DNA of 7,006 bases from Actinomycetota bacterium. Lineage in GTDB: Bacteria; Actinomycetota; Acidimicrobiia; Spongiisociales; UBA5794. Under the pieces are notes generated by a model that was not told the DNA's origin, searched no databases, and saw only the letters and a list, made by a program, of their open reading frames with translations. This document shows, piece by piece, positions 1 through 5,507 of the stretch. A program made the translations under genes and the position numbers. Position 1 is the stretch's first letter. The number at the start of each line of letters is the position of its first letter. The stretch spans positions 1-7,006 of the forward strand of contig QMQC01000095.1 of the NCBI GenBank assembly GCA_003648875.1. The letters run 5' to 3'.

Positions 1-439
1 CACTCCCTGCAACCTCCTCAATCGTGGCTGCGACCGAGCCACCGAATGGGGGTGTTCCGATCCGATATACCGGGGAGTCATCGTCGCTGTGGACAATGGG
101 GCCACCAGGAACATCGCCTTCCGGGGGCGTCACGTGTTTCGGCACATTTGGGGGAATGGTTCTCTTCAGCATCACAGAGAGTGGTGTCACGTAATGCGTG
201 GATGCCCATCGCAAAGCGTCCAGCATTGCATGATCGAAAGATGCGACATCACCTGACAGGCCATCGATTGGCAGCAGTTTTCGCCCTTCATCGGCCTCAA
301 AGAGAGCGGTGACAAATCCCTTGACCCTGCGCCCCGAAACTCTCACTTTGACCCTGCTGCCGATCCGAACCGTCACGTCGGTAGGGATCAGGTAGGAGAA
401 TCCGTCATCAACTGCGAAAGTCGGGATGTCCGGAACCAC
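1..439 (-). CDS. priA: Primosomal protein PriA (replication restart), N-terminal part, cut by the window edge
   Basis: Reading the minus strand from a GTG at 439-437 gives 146 uninterrupted codons running off the left end. The fragment matches the N-terminal 3'-DNA-binding domain and the following winged-helix region of PriA: a segment with FSYLIPTDVTVRIGSRVKV at about residues 14-32, the R-V-K-G-F-V strand that follows, and the hallmark THYVTPLSVMLKRTIPPNV at about 81-99. In the family PriA binds stalled or repaired forks and reloads the replicative helicase. The helicase motor and zinc-binding cysteines would lie beyond the window, so I cannot say whether the ATPase motifs are intact; actinobacterial PriA proteins are often degenerate there. 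The start is chosen because no ATG precedes the conserved region and upstream codons in this frame run into coaBC without a start. It lies 20 bp after the coaBC stop, so co-transcription is likely. No good Shine-Dalgarno is visible, only a weak GAAG. Confidence 0.9.
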   Translation of the reverse strand, partial: MVPDIPTFAVDDGFSYLIPTDVTVRIGSRVKVRVSGRRVKGFVTALFEADEGRKLLPIDGLSGDVASFDHAMLDALRWASTHYVTPLSVMLKRTIPPNVPKHVTPPEGDVPGGPIVHSDDDSPVYRIGTPPFGGSVAATIEEVAGS

Positions 440-459
440 CTGGCACGCGCTTCGAGTGG

Positions 460-1644
460 TCAGGGCTCGGTCCTGAGGTTCATCACTGCATCCCAGATCT
501 CGGATGCAACCTCGCGTTTCGACATGAGGTCGAAATCCCGAACCGAGCCATCGCCGAATACGAACCGCACCTCGTTCGTTTCAGAGCCGAATCCGGATCC
601 CTCCTTGGCTACGTCATTGGCGACAAGCAGGTCGACACCCTTCGCCTTGGCCTTTGAAACGGCAGCATCCAAGGATCCTGTCTCCGCCGCAAAGCCGACG
701 ATGATCGGACGCGGCTCGGTTTCGTGGACACCCTTGAGTATGTCCGGTGTCTCAACAAGTTCGATCTCGGGGATCCCTTCGGCCCGTCGGATCTTGCTGG
801 ATCCGGTCGTCAGAGGCTTGAAGTCCGCCACAGCTGCGGCCATCACAGCAACGTCCATCTCCGGTATTCTCGACCACACGGCTTCAGCCATCTCATCTGC
901 GGTCTCCACAGTGACCACCTCGATCGCCGTTTCCTCCGGGGGCTCCGCTGCGGTTACCAGGAGCACCTTCGCCCCGCGTGCGACGGCAACCTCGGCTATG
1001 GCGTTCCCCATCTTGCCGGAGGAGCGATTGCCTATGTAACGAACAGGGTCTATCGGCTCCCTCGTGCCGCCTGCGGTCACCATGACGTTCAGACCGGCCA
1101 TATCCGGAGCGCTGAACAGTGCTTCCACAGTGTCCGCAATGGTGACAGGCTCTGCCATTCGACCGATCCCGACGTCGCCACCAGCGAGAATCCCTGGCTC
1201 TGGTTCCACGATGGTGTATCCATGCCCGCGCAGGGTCTCAACGTTGCGACGCGTTGCAGGGTGATCCCACATCTCAGTGTGCATCGCGGGTGCAACGACG
1301 ACGGGTGCCCTCGATGCGAGCACCGTTGCTGTGAGCGCATTCGATGATTCACCCACCGCGAGCTTCGAAATCGTAGAAGCTGTAGCCGGTGCGATGACGA
1401 TGACTTCTGCCCACTGACCCAAAGTGGTGTGAGGCGAAACGTCTTCGTCGCCGAAGAGGCAGGTCACAGGTTCGGTACCGGTGATCGCCGCAAACGTTGC
1501 CGTTCCGACGAATTGCTGGGCAGCCTCGGTCATGACGACGCGAACAATTGCACCGCGTTCCATGAGTCTTCGGGCGAGATATGCGGATTTGTAGGCCGCG
1601 ACTCCCCCGGTCACGCCAAGGACGACACGTCGCCCTCCGGCCAT
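460..1644 (-). CDS. coaBC: Bifunctional phosphopantothenoylcysteine decarboxylase / phosphopantothenate-cysteine ligase
   Basis: A 394-residue cytoplasmic enzyme for two steps of coenzyme A synthesis: CoaB joins cysteine to 4'-phosphopantothenate (CTP-dependent in bacteria), and CoaC, an FMN flavoprotein, decarboxylates the product to 4'-phosphopantetheine. The CoaC domain comes first (about 1-180): VTGGVAAYK at 11-19, the active-site histidine in SPHTTLGQWA (H72), APATAS at 85-90, and PAMHTEMW at 119-126. The CoaB domain follows (about 185-390): VTAGGTREPIDPVRYIGNRSSGK at 189-211, AAAVADFKP at 269-277, the conserved lysine K284 in SSKIRR, and GFAAETG at 317-323. Two positions differ from the E. 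coli Dfp pattern: the PxMNxxMW asparagine is His122, and the flap cysteine of ACGxxGxGR is Gly155 (AGGDVGIGR). I recall the same changes in mycobacterial CoaBC, so the protein is probably active. The ATG lies three bases after the rpoZ stop, and its ribosome binding site is inside the rpoZ end. Confidence 0.97.
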   Translation of the reverse strand: MAGGRRVVLGVTGGVAAYKSAYLARRLMERGAIVRVVMTEAAQQFVGTATFAAITGTEPVTCLFGDEDVSPHTTLGQWAEVIVIAPATASTISKLAVGESSNALTATVLASRAPVVVAPAMHTEMWDHPATRRNVETLRGHGYTIVEPEPGILAGGDVGIGRMAEPVTIADTVEALFSAPDMAGLNVMVTAGGTREPIDPVRYIGNRSSGKMGNAIAEVAVARGAKVLLVTAAEPPEETAIEVVTVETADEMAEAVWSRIPEMDVAVMAAAVADFKPLTTGSSKIRRAEGIPEIELVETPDILKGVHETEPRPIIVGFAAETGSLDAAVSKAKAKGVDLLVANDVAKEGSGFGSETNEVRFVFGDGSVRDFDLMSKREVASEIWDAVMNLRTEP

Positions 1645-1647
1645 GGG

Positions 1648-1881
1648 CTACTCCTCCATCGGAGCGACGACGACCTTGTCCTCAACGATCTCCTCAAGAG
1701 CGATCGAGAGCGGCTTGCGCGAGAGCGAGTGGACCTGGGGTGGTACGTATCCGCCCAAGCCGGCCCCTAGCTCGTTGAAATAGGCGTTGATCTGCCGAGC
1801 ACGGCGCGCGGACAACACGACGAGACCGAAGCGTGAGTTCGTCTTCCCTATCAGGTCGCCGATAGGCGGTTCAAGCATCAT
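1648..1881 (-). CDS. rpoZ: DNA-directed RNA polymerase omega subunit
   Basis: A 77-residue omega subunit, which helps fold and hold the beta-prime subunit in the core RNA polymerase. The diagnostic segment is TNSRFGLVVLSARRARQIN at residues 14-32, followed by a loop with GGYVPP at 43-48 and the actinobacterial-type C-terminal KPLSIALEEI at 56-65. Family members in Actinomycetota are typically somewhat longer (about 90-110 residues) because of an N-terminal extension; this one is compact but holds the conserved core. The start is the first of two tandem ATGs (1881, 1878), with GAGGAG at 1896-1891 nine bases upstream. It follows gmk by 42 bp and is followed three bases later by coaBC, the usual gmk-rpoZ-coaBC order, so it is almost certainly one transcript. 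Confidence 0.96.
   Translation of the reverse strand: MMLEPPIGDLIGKTNSRFGLVVLSARRARQINAYFNELGAGLGGYVPPQVHSLSRKPLSIALEEIVEDKVVVAPMEE
1651..1657 (-). promoter_or_regulatory. Ribosome binding site of coaBC inside the rpoZ 3' end
   Basis: The minus strand reads GGAGGAG directly before the rpoZ TAG, with GGAGG eight bases from the coaBC ATG. The same bases encode the last Glu-Glu of omega, so rpoZ translation must pass over the coaBC ribosome binding site. This fixes the coaBC start and suggests translational coupling. Confidence 0.8.
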
Positions 1882-1923
1882 GACAGTGGGCTCCTCAGGT
1901 CGTACCGTTGGTGAGTGAGGACA

Positions 1924-2508
1924 TCATTGTACGGGGAAAACCGTGCCTTCGGCCCCAACTATGTCGAGAACCTTCTTGGTCGCATGTTCGAGGTCGGCAT
2001 TCTCGACGATGTGATCGTAGACCTCAGGTGCTTCGGCGATCTGTTCCACCGCCACGGCAAGCCTCAGGGCCATATCGCTCTGCGCTGTGTCCCCTCGACC
2101 GGCAAGGCGTCCGGCGAGCGTCTCGAGATCGGGTGGAACGACAAAGATCAAGAGAGCTTCCGGACAGCTTGCCCTGATCTGCTTCGCTCCCTCGTTTTCG
2201 ATGTCGAGGATCACGTTCCGCCCAGACTCGAGGATCGGTTGTACCGACGAACGGAGCGTGCCATAGAGGTTGCCACCGTACTCGGCCCATTCGAGGATCT
2301 CGCCACTGGCGACCATCGCCTTGAAGGAACCTCTGTCGACGAAGTGATAGTCCACGCCGTCGACTTCCCCCGAGCGCGCGCTCCTCGTCGTTGCAGACAC
2401 GGAGAATACCGAGGGCGTTGACTCGAGAATGGACTCAACAATGGTCGTCTTCCCGACCCCCGAAGGGCCAGATATGACGATGAGTCGACCGCTAGGAGAA
2501 GTGTTCAA
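1924..2508 (-). CDS. gmk: Guanylate kinase
   Basis: A 194-residue guanylate kinase converting GMP to GDP with ATP, a cytoplasmic step needed for GTP, dGTP and recycling of cyclic-di-GMP products. The P-loop GPSGVGKTT spans residues 14-22. The GMP-binding part includes SATTRSARSGEVDGVDYHF at about 38-56 (Arg42, Tyr54) and YGT at 82-84. LDIENEG at 101-107 takes the place of the usual LDID(V)QGA strand. The lid arginines fall in RLAGRGD (134-140) and ALRL (147-150), and YDHIVEN at 164-170 is the C-terminal signature. Length is normal for the family. The start must be the TTG at 2508-2506: the frame stays open upstream but has no ATG, GTG or TTG for at least 25 codons, and there is no other start before the P-loop. 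It therefore overlaps the end of mihF by 17 bases, with only a weak AAGG (2518-2515) upstream, which suggests coupling to mihF translation. Confidence 0.96.
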   Translation of the reverse strand: MNTSPSGRLIVISGPSGVGKTTIVESILESTPSVFSVSATTRSARSGEVDGVDYHFVDRGSFKAMVASGEILEWAEYGGNLYGTLRSSVQPILESGRNVILDIENEGAKQIRASCPEALLIFVVPPDLETLAGRLAGRGDTAQSDMALRLAVAVEQIAEAPEVYDHIVENADLEHATKKVLDIVGAEGTVFPVQ

Positions 2509-2800
2509 GAAGGGCCTTGCGTTGGTTCGGACCGAGGCCTCTGATTGTACGGTTCTCCGCGATACCGATCTCTTCGAGAAGGCGATTTGTTCCTACCTTC
2601 CCCATGTGCGGCATGGATACGATGATCGCCTTGATCTTCGTGCCGGCCACAAGGTCATCCTCATCAGCCTTGTCAAGAACGTCCTGAAACGTGAGACTGC
2701 CACTCTTGAGCAGGTGCTTGATCTCTGCTCGTATCCTCCGGGCCTCGCCGGCGCGTTTCAGAGCGGCCGCCCTTTGTTCGTCTGTCATCTCTGGTAGCAA
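2492..2800 (-). CDS. mihF: Actinobacterial integration host factor (mIHF family)
   Basis: A 102-residue basic, lysine/arginine-rich protein matching the mIHF/sIHF family, unrelated to the HU-like IhfA/B of proteobacteria. In the family it binds and bends or compacts DNA, affects global transcription, and in mycobacteria supports phage L5 integration. Visible features are the N-terminal LPEMTDEQRAAALKRA (2-17), a basic helix with RRIRAEIK (21-28), a helix-turn-helix-like DNA-binding element around VSMPHMGKVGTNRLLEEIGI (61-80), and the C-terminal NRTIRGLGPNQRKALLEHF (83-101), very close to the Mycobacterium sequence in this part. The start is a TTG at 2800, with AGGAGG at 2810-2805; this also gives the family's short Leu-Pro lead before TDEQR. 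An in-frame ATG at 2788 is the alternative. It sits just upstream of gmk, as in Streptomyces and Mycobacterium, overlapping its start. Confidence 0.95.
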   Translation of the reverse strand: MLPEMTDEQRAAALKRAGEARRIRAEIKHLLKSGSLTFQDVLDKADEDDLVAGTKIKAIIVSMPHMGKVGTNRLLEEIGIAENRTIRGLGPNQRKALLEHFS

Positions 2801-2804
2801 ACGT

Positions 2805-2810
2805 CCTCCT
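2805..2810 (-). promoter_or_regulatory. Ribosome binding site of mihF
   Basis: AGGAGG on the minus strand, four bases before the TTG start at 2800, with a further GGAG at 2814-2811 immediately upstream. It is the strongest ribosome binding sequence in the housekeeping half of the window and favours TTG over the later ATG at 2788, which would be 16 bases away. Confidence 0.65.
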
Positions 2811-2916
2811 CTCCGGAGCGCATCGTATCAGCGAAGTGATGCGAAGGCCCCACAGATATCGAGACACCCGACTTGAGGCTCGACACAGTCATCCGCAAGC
2901 CCGCTCCCAGATGTTG

Positions 2917-2949
2917 TGCGAAGCCAGCACACCCTCCAATTGCGAAGCC
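2917..2949. repeat. Direct repeat TGCGAAGCC, 24 bp period
   Basis: Identical 9-base copies at 2917-2925 and 2941-2949 (plus-strand reading). A related TGCGAAGGCC at 2840-2849 and GCGAAG at 2831-2836 lie closer to mihF. Two of the four cores are 10 bases apart, about one helical turn, and the other two 24 apart, slightly over two turns. This could be a binding site for a regulator, or residue of coding repeats in a small ORF (Gly-Phe-Ala repeated on the minus strand). Confidence 0.45.
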
Positions 2950-2975
2950 GTTCACAGATTCGAACATGACCCTAC

Positions 2976-4631
2976 CTACGGACCGTCAGAAGTTTCCTGT
3001 GATTCGTCAAGCTCCTCTTCCTGATCCGAGCAGTGTGAGTCTTTCGGTTTGAACGGCTGATTCCAGATCGCTGTGACCGCGTCCTCGGCGAGACCCTGTC
3101 CGGCTTCTTCGTACAGGTTTCGTGCCACGTCCACACCGGAGTCCCTGAGTTCTAGGACTTGGTCCGGGTACCTCGCGATAGCGGCGATTCGGACTCCCGG
3201 TAGGAACTCTCTTGCCCGTTCGACGCACAGGAGATTCGATGGGTGGTTATCCATGGCGAGAACGATCAACTCGAGATCGTTTCTGAGCCGGAGACGCTCC
3301 CAGAAGTCTCGGTCAAGGGCATCGCCTCGAACCACGATGCGTCCGAGGCTCTCGTGCATCGCGATGACCTCTGCACTTCGGTCGACCCCGACAGCGACCA
3401 TGCCGCGACGCGCTGTGATTGTGTCATATGCACCCGCTCCGACCCTTCCCATTCCGAATACGACAACACGAGCTCTCCCGCTATCAGCGATGGCATCATC
3501 CGGCAGGCGCGGGAGTCGTTCCAGGCGCGCCATCCGATTCGACAAAGCGCCGTAGAGGCGATACCGGCTCGTGTTGGCGGCAGCGGCCAAGACGAACGAT
3601 GACGCTACCGCGACCGCTATCGCTGAAACCCATGCTTGATCAAGATACCCGTTGGCCTGGCTTGCCGCCGCCACGATCAGACCGAATTCGCTGTAGGTGG
3701 ACAGGGTCAACGATGAGTGGAGCGCTGTGCGGGTTCTCAGGCGGAATCGCGTGAACAGCACGAAGAACAGGGCGCTCCTGACCGGCATGAGGACCAGCAT
3801 CGACACCACGACGACATATGAGCCAAGGGGCGGTGTTCCCGCCAACCCGATCGAGAGAAAGAACCCGATGAGGAACAGGTCCTTGAAGTCGAGCAGCCGA
3901 TCGGTCATCTCACCGGCGCGAGGATGCGACGACACCACGATCCCAGCAGCCAGAGCGCCCAGTTCTGGCTTCAGTCCCACCAATCCAAACCCACCCGCAC
4001 CAATGCCAACGGCGAGTGTGAAGCCGAGCAAAACGAACAGCTCGCCGTGTCCGCTCAATGACACCAGCCATCCGAACACCGGGCGCATTGTCAGGAGGAG
4101 CAAGATCATTGGAAGTGCCCATATGGACGGCTGCTCTCCTGCCGCGAATGTGAGAAATGCGACTGCGAATAGATCCTGGACGATGAGCACTCCAACGGCT
4201 ATCCGCCCCGACAGGGATCCTGACTCGTTCATCTCCTCAAGTATCTTGACCGCAAAGACAGTGCTCGAGAAGGAGAACGCGAAGCCCACCAGGGCCGCCT
4301 GGCCCACATCGAGACTCGCCGCCATCGGCAATCCCACCACCCCCAGGGCAAGCATCACGCCCGCAGCGATGGCTGCGGTTGCGGCCACGCCGATCGTGGC
4401 GGTTCCCCACACCTCGGGGCGAGCCAGAAAACCAACCTTGAGCTTGAGCCCTATCCCGAACAGCAGTAGGTACACACCGAGTTCCGACATGTTCTCAATC
4501 GCCTCGGTGGTCTCGAAGCCCAAGGCGTGCAGCACGAAACCGGCGGCCAAATAACCGACAAGGGCCGGGAGACGCGCCCGGGAGGCTGCGATTCCGAAGC
4601 CGAACGCAACCACAACCAGGGCAAGCTCCAT
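2976..4631 (-). CDS. CPA2-family cation/proton antiporter with C-terminal RCK (TrkA-N) domain, Kef/YbaL-like
   Basis: An inner-membrane monovalent cation (probably K+)/proton antiporter of 551 residues, about the size of E. coli YbaL. Residues 1 to about 355 form a Na+/H+-exchanger fold with many hydrophobic segments. They include FSFSSTVFAVKILEE (about 119-133), the VQDLF motif with the family's conserved aspartate (Asp153), GLKPELGALAAGIVVSSHP (219-237), and FKDLFLIGFFLSIGL (249-263). A cytoplasmic linker leads to an RCK domain with the nucleotide-binding loop FGMGRVGAG (392-400) and the acidic Asp417 after the second strand, which bind NAD(H)/NADPH or other nucleotides in the family. No separate RCK-C domain follows; the protein ends in an acidic, hydrophilic tail (DQEEELDESQE, about 536-546). 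The ATG at 4631 has TAAGG eight bases upstream; a GTG three codons earlier (4640) is possible but overlaps that site. It lies between pyrF and mihF, a place normally without a gene. The ion cannot be told from sequence. Confidence 0.93.
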   Translation of the reverse strand: MELALVVVAFGFGIAASRARLPALVGYLAAGFVLHALGFETTEAIENMSELGVYLLLFGIGLKLKVGFLARPEVWGTATIGVAATAAIAAGVMLALGVVGLPMAASLDVGQAALVGFAFSFSSTVFAVKILEEMNESGSLSGRIAVGVLIVQDLFAVAFLTFAAGEQPSIWALPMILLLLTMRPVFGWLVSLSGHGELFVLLGFTLAVGIGAGGFGLVGLKPELGALAAGIVVSSHPRAGEMTDRLLDFKDLFLIGFFLSIGLAGTPPLGSYVVVVSMLVLMPVRSALFFVLFTRFRLRTRTALHSSLTLSTYSEFGLIVAAASQANGYLDQAWVSAIAVAVASSFVLAAAANTSRYRLYGALSNRMARLERLPRLPDDAIADSGRARVVVFGMGRVGAGAYDTITARRGMVAVGVDRSAEVIAMHESLGRIVVRGDALDRDFWERLRLRNDLELIVLAMDNHPSNLLCVERAREFLPGVRIAAIARYPDQVLELRDSGVDVARNLYEEAGQGLAEDAVTAIWNQPFKPKDSHCSDQEEELDESQETSDGP

Positions 4632-4639
4632 ACTGCACA

Positions 4640-4644
4640 CCTTA
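4640..4644 (-). promoter_or_regulatory. Ribosome binding site of the antiporter gene
   Basis: TAAGG on the minus strand, eight bases before the ATG at 4631. Its last base is the first base of the alternative GTG start at 4640, which is why the ATG is preferred. Confidence 0.55.
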
Positions 4645-4664
4645 TCGCATCGAGTGTCAGGCTC

Positions 4665-4706
4665 GGAACCCTAGGACGCCAGCATCAGTCTGCTTCGACG
4701 GGTTCC
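4665..4706. repeat. 7-bp inverted repeat GGAACCC / GGGTTCC
   Basis: Perfect 7-base arms at 4665-4671 and 4700-4706, 34-41 bases upstream of the antiporter ATG at the nearer arm. Inside the loop a weak AGCA/TGCT pair (4681-4684, 4691-4694) could stack as a second short stem. It could be an RNA hairpin or a dyad operator, but the pairing is modest and could be chance. Confidence 0.3.
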
Positions 4707-4790
4707 AGCGCAGTCGATCACGGTTCGTCCTTCTGTCGGAACCTCCTGCAGCTGGTCGGTGGCGCTTGGTACGTGACGAGAACTGCGACC

Positions 4791-5507
4791 CTATTCGCTC
4801 GACCGCGATGCCCGTGTGATCTCGCGCAGAATCTCGGCCGCAGCTGCCTCGGGATCCGGGGCTCGAGTAATCGGTCGACCGATGACGAGCATCGTTGCAC
4901 CTTTGTCGATCGCGTCTCGCGGGGTGGCGATTCTCGTCTGGTCGTCGTCACGTTCGACCGGCCTGATTCCGGGCGTGACGCGTATGAGCGAGGGTGCAGC
5001 TTGAGCAACAACGTTCAGCTCCAGGGGCGAGCACACAAGACCTTCGCACCCCGCCCGGTCCGCTACTTTGGCCATCTTGCCTACAAGTTGTCCAGGCGTC
5101 CGTTGGATACCGACCCGCTCGAGATCCGTCTTGTCAAGCGATGTCAGAACGGACACTCCGAGAATGCCTGCCTCTGCTCCTGACGCGCCCTTCTCGAGAC
5201 CTTCAACCGCAGCCTCGAGCATCTCACGTCCTCCGCTCACGTGAGCGGTGATCCAACGTGCACCGTGTTTACCGAGGCGTTCGGCTGCAGCACCGACCTG
5301 TGAGGGGATGTCGTGCAGTTTCGCATCGACGAAGACGGGCTTGCCGATCCGAACCAGCGCATCGATGGTCCCAGGGCCAGGGCCATGGAGCAATCCGAGG
5401 CCGATCTTGAAGGCCCCCACACTCGGTGCAACGGTCTGGGCCATCTGCACAGCCTCCTCCGCTGTCGCCATGTCGAGCGCAACGATGATCGGGTTCTCGT
5501 TCACCAT
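4791..5507 (-). CDS. pyrF: Orotidine 5'-phosphate decarboxylase, short (E. coli-like) type
   Basis: A 238-residue cytoplasmic decarboxylase that makes UMP from OMP, the last step of the de novo pathway. The barrel shows the substrate-binding Asp11 (VALD), Lys34 in AFKIGL, the catalytic DAKLHDI at 61-67 (Asp61, Lys63, Asp66), the TPGIRP phosphate-loop region at 178-183, and VIGRPIT at 208-214 with the phosphate-binding Arg211. The length and the D-x-K-x-x-D-I order belong to the short group typified by E. coli PyrF. Streptomyces and Mycobacterium enzymes, as I recall, are of the longer group of about 270-280 residues. The open frame extends far upstream, but that part is antisense-like and overlaps pyrD. 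The start is the ATG at 5507, with an AGGGG (5522-5518) ten bases away, or the adjacent GTG at 5504. Either overlaps the pyrD TGA (5503-5501), which implies coupled translation. Confidence 0.95.
   Translation of the reverse strand: MVNENPIIVALDMATAEEAVQMAQTVAPSVGAFKIGLGLLHGPGPGTIDALVRIGKPVFVDAKLHDIPSQVGAAAERLGKHGARWITAHVSGGREMLEAAVEGLEKGASGAEAGILGVSVLTSLDKTDLERVGIQRTPGQLVGKMAKVADRAGCEGLVCSPLELNVVAQAAPSLIRVTPGIRPVERDDDQTRIATPRDAIDKGATMLVIGRPITRAPDPEAAAAEILREITRASRSSE

Larger units (their letters stand above)
2801..2975 (-). other. mihF leader: non-coding gap or very small gene, with four GCGAAG copies
   Basis: This gap between the antiporter stop and mihF probably carries the promoter for the mihF-gmk-rpoZ-coaBC-priA cluster. 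A TACGAT at 2827-2822 (minus strand) fits the actinobacterial TANNNT -10 pattern, but I see no convincing -35 at 16-18 bases, so it is only a candidate. On the plus strand GCGAAG occurs at 2831, 2841, 2918 and 2942; the last two lie in identical 9-mers TGCGAAGCC exactly 24 bases apart (2917-2925, 2941-2949). A short hairpin with a 5-bp stem and 7-base loop (2915-2931) has no T-run after it and is not a standard terminator. A 60-codon ORF (2967-2785, minus) also fits the gap; it has no family I recognise and may be chance. Confidence 0.4.
4632..4790 (-). other. Gap between pyrF and the antiporter: likely antiporter leader, with a short uORF and an inverted repeat
   Basis: About 160 bases without a recognised gene. 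On the minus strand there is an AGGAGG (4747-4742) and an AAGGA (4732-4728) six bases before a GTG that opens a 16-codon reading frame ending at TAG (4721-4671). The end of this frame overlaps one arm of an inverted repeat, GGAACCC at 4665-4671 and GGGTTCC at 4700-4706, with 28 bases between the arms. No T-rich tract follows, so a pyrF terminator is not shown. No -35/-10 pair is clear enough to call a promoter. Either the antiporter is read through from pyrF or its promoter has a form I cannot recognise. Confidence 0.35.

Noticed and set aside
524..1347. Overlapping plus-strand ORFs of 171 and 207 codons
   Set aside because: Both are opposite coaBC, whose motifs are intact across the whole stretch; neither has a recognisable protein pattern.
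2822..2827. TACGAT as a firm mihF promoter -10 box
   Set aside because: It fits TANNNT but has no recognisable -35 at the usual spacing and leaves a very short leader, so it is mentioned only as a candidate.
2915..2931. Hairpin after the antiporter as a transcription terminator
   Set aside because: The stem is only 5 bp with no following T-run, so it does not meet the usual standard for an intrinsic terminator.
3697..4554. A 285-codon plus-strand ORF
   Set aside because: It lies wholly antisense to the antiporter, is rich in Ser, Pro, Thr and Arg as expected from the reverse frame of hydrophobic codons, and shows no domain.
4527..5183. A 218-codon plus-strand ORF spanning the antiporter start and pyrF
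   Set aside because: It is antisense to two genes with clear family motifs, and its low-complexity composition matches a shadow frame in GC-rich DNA.
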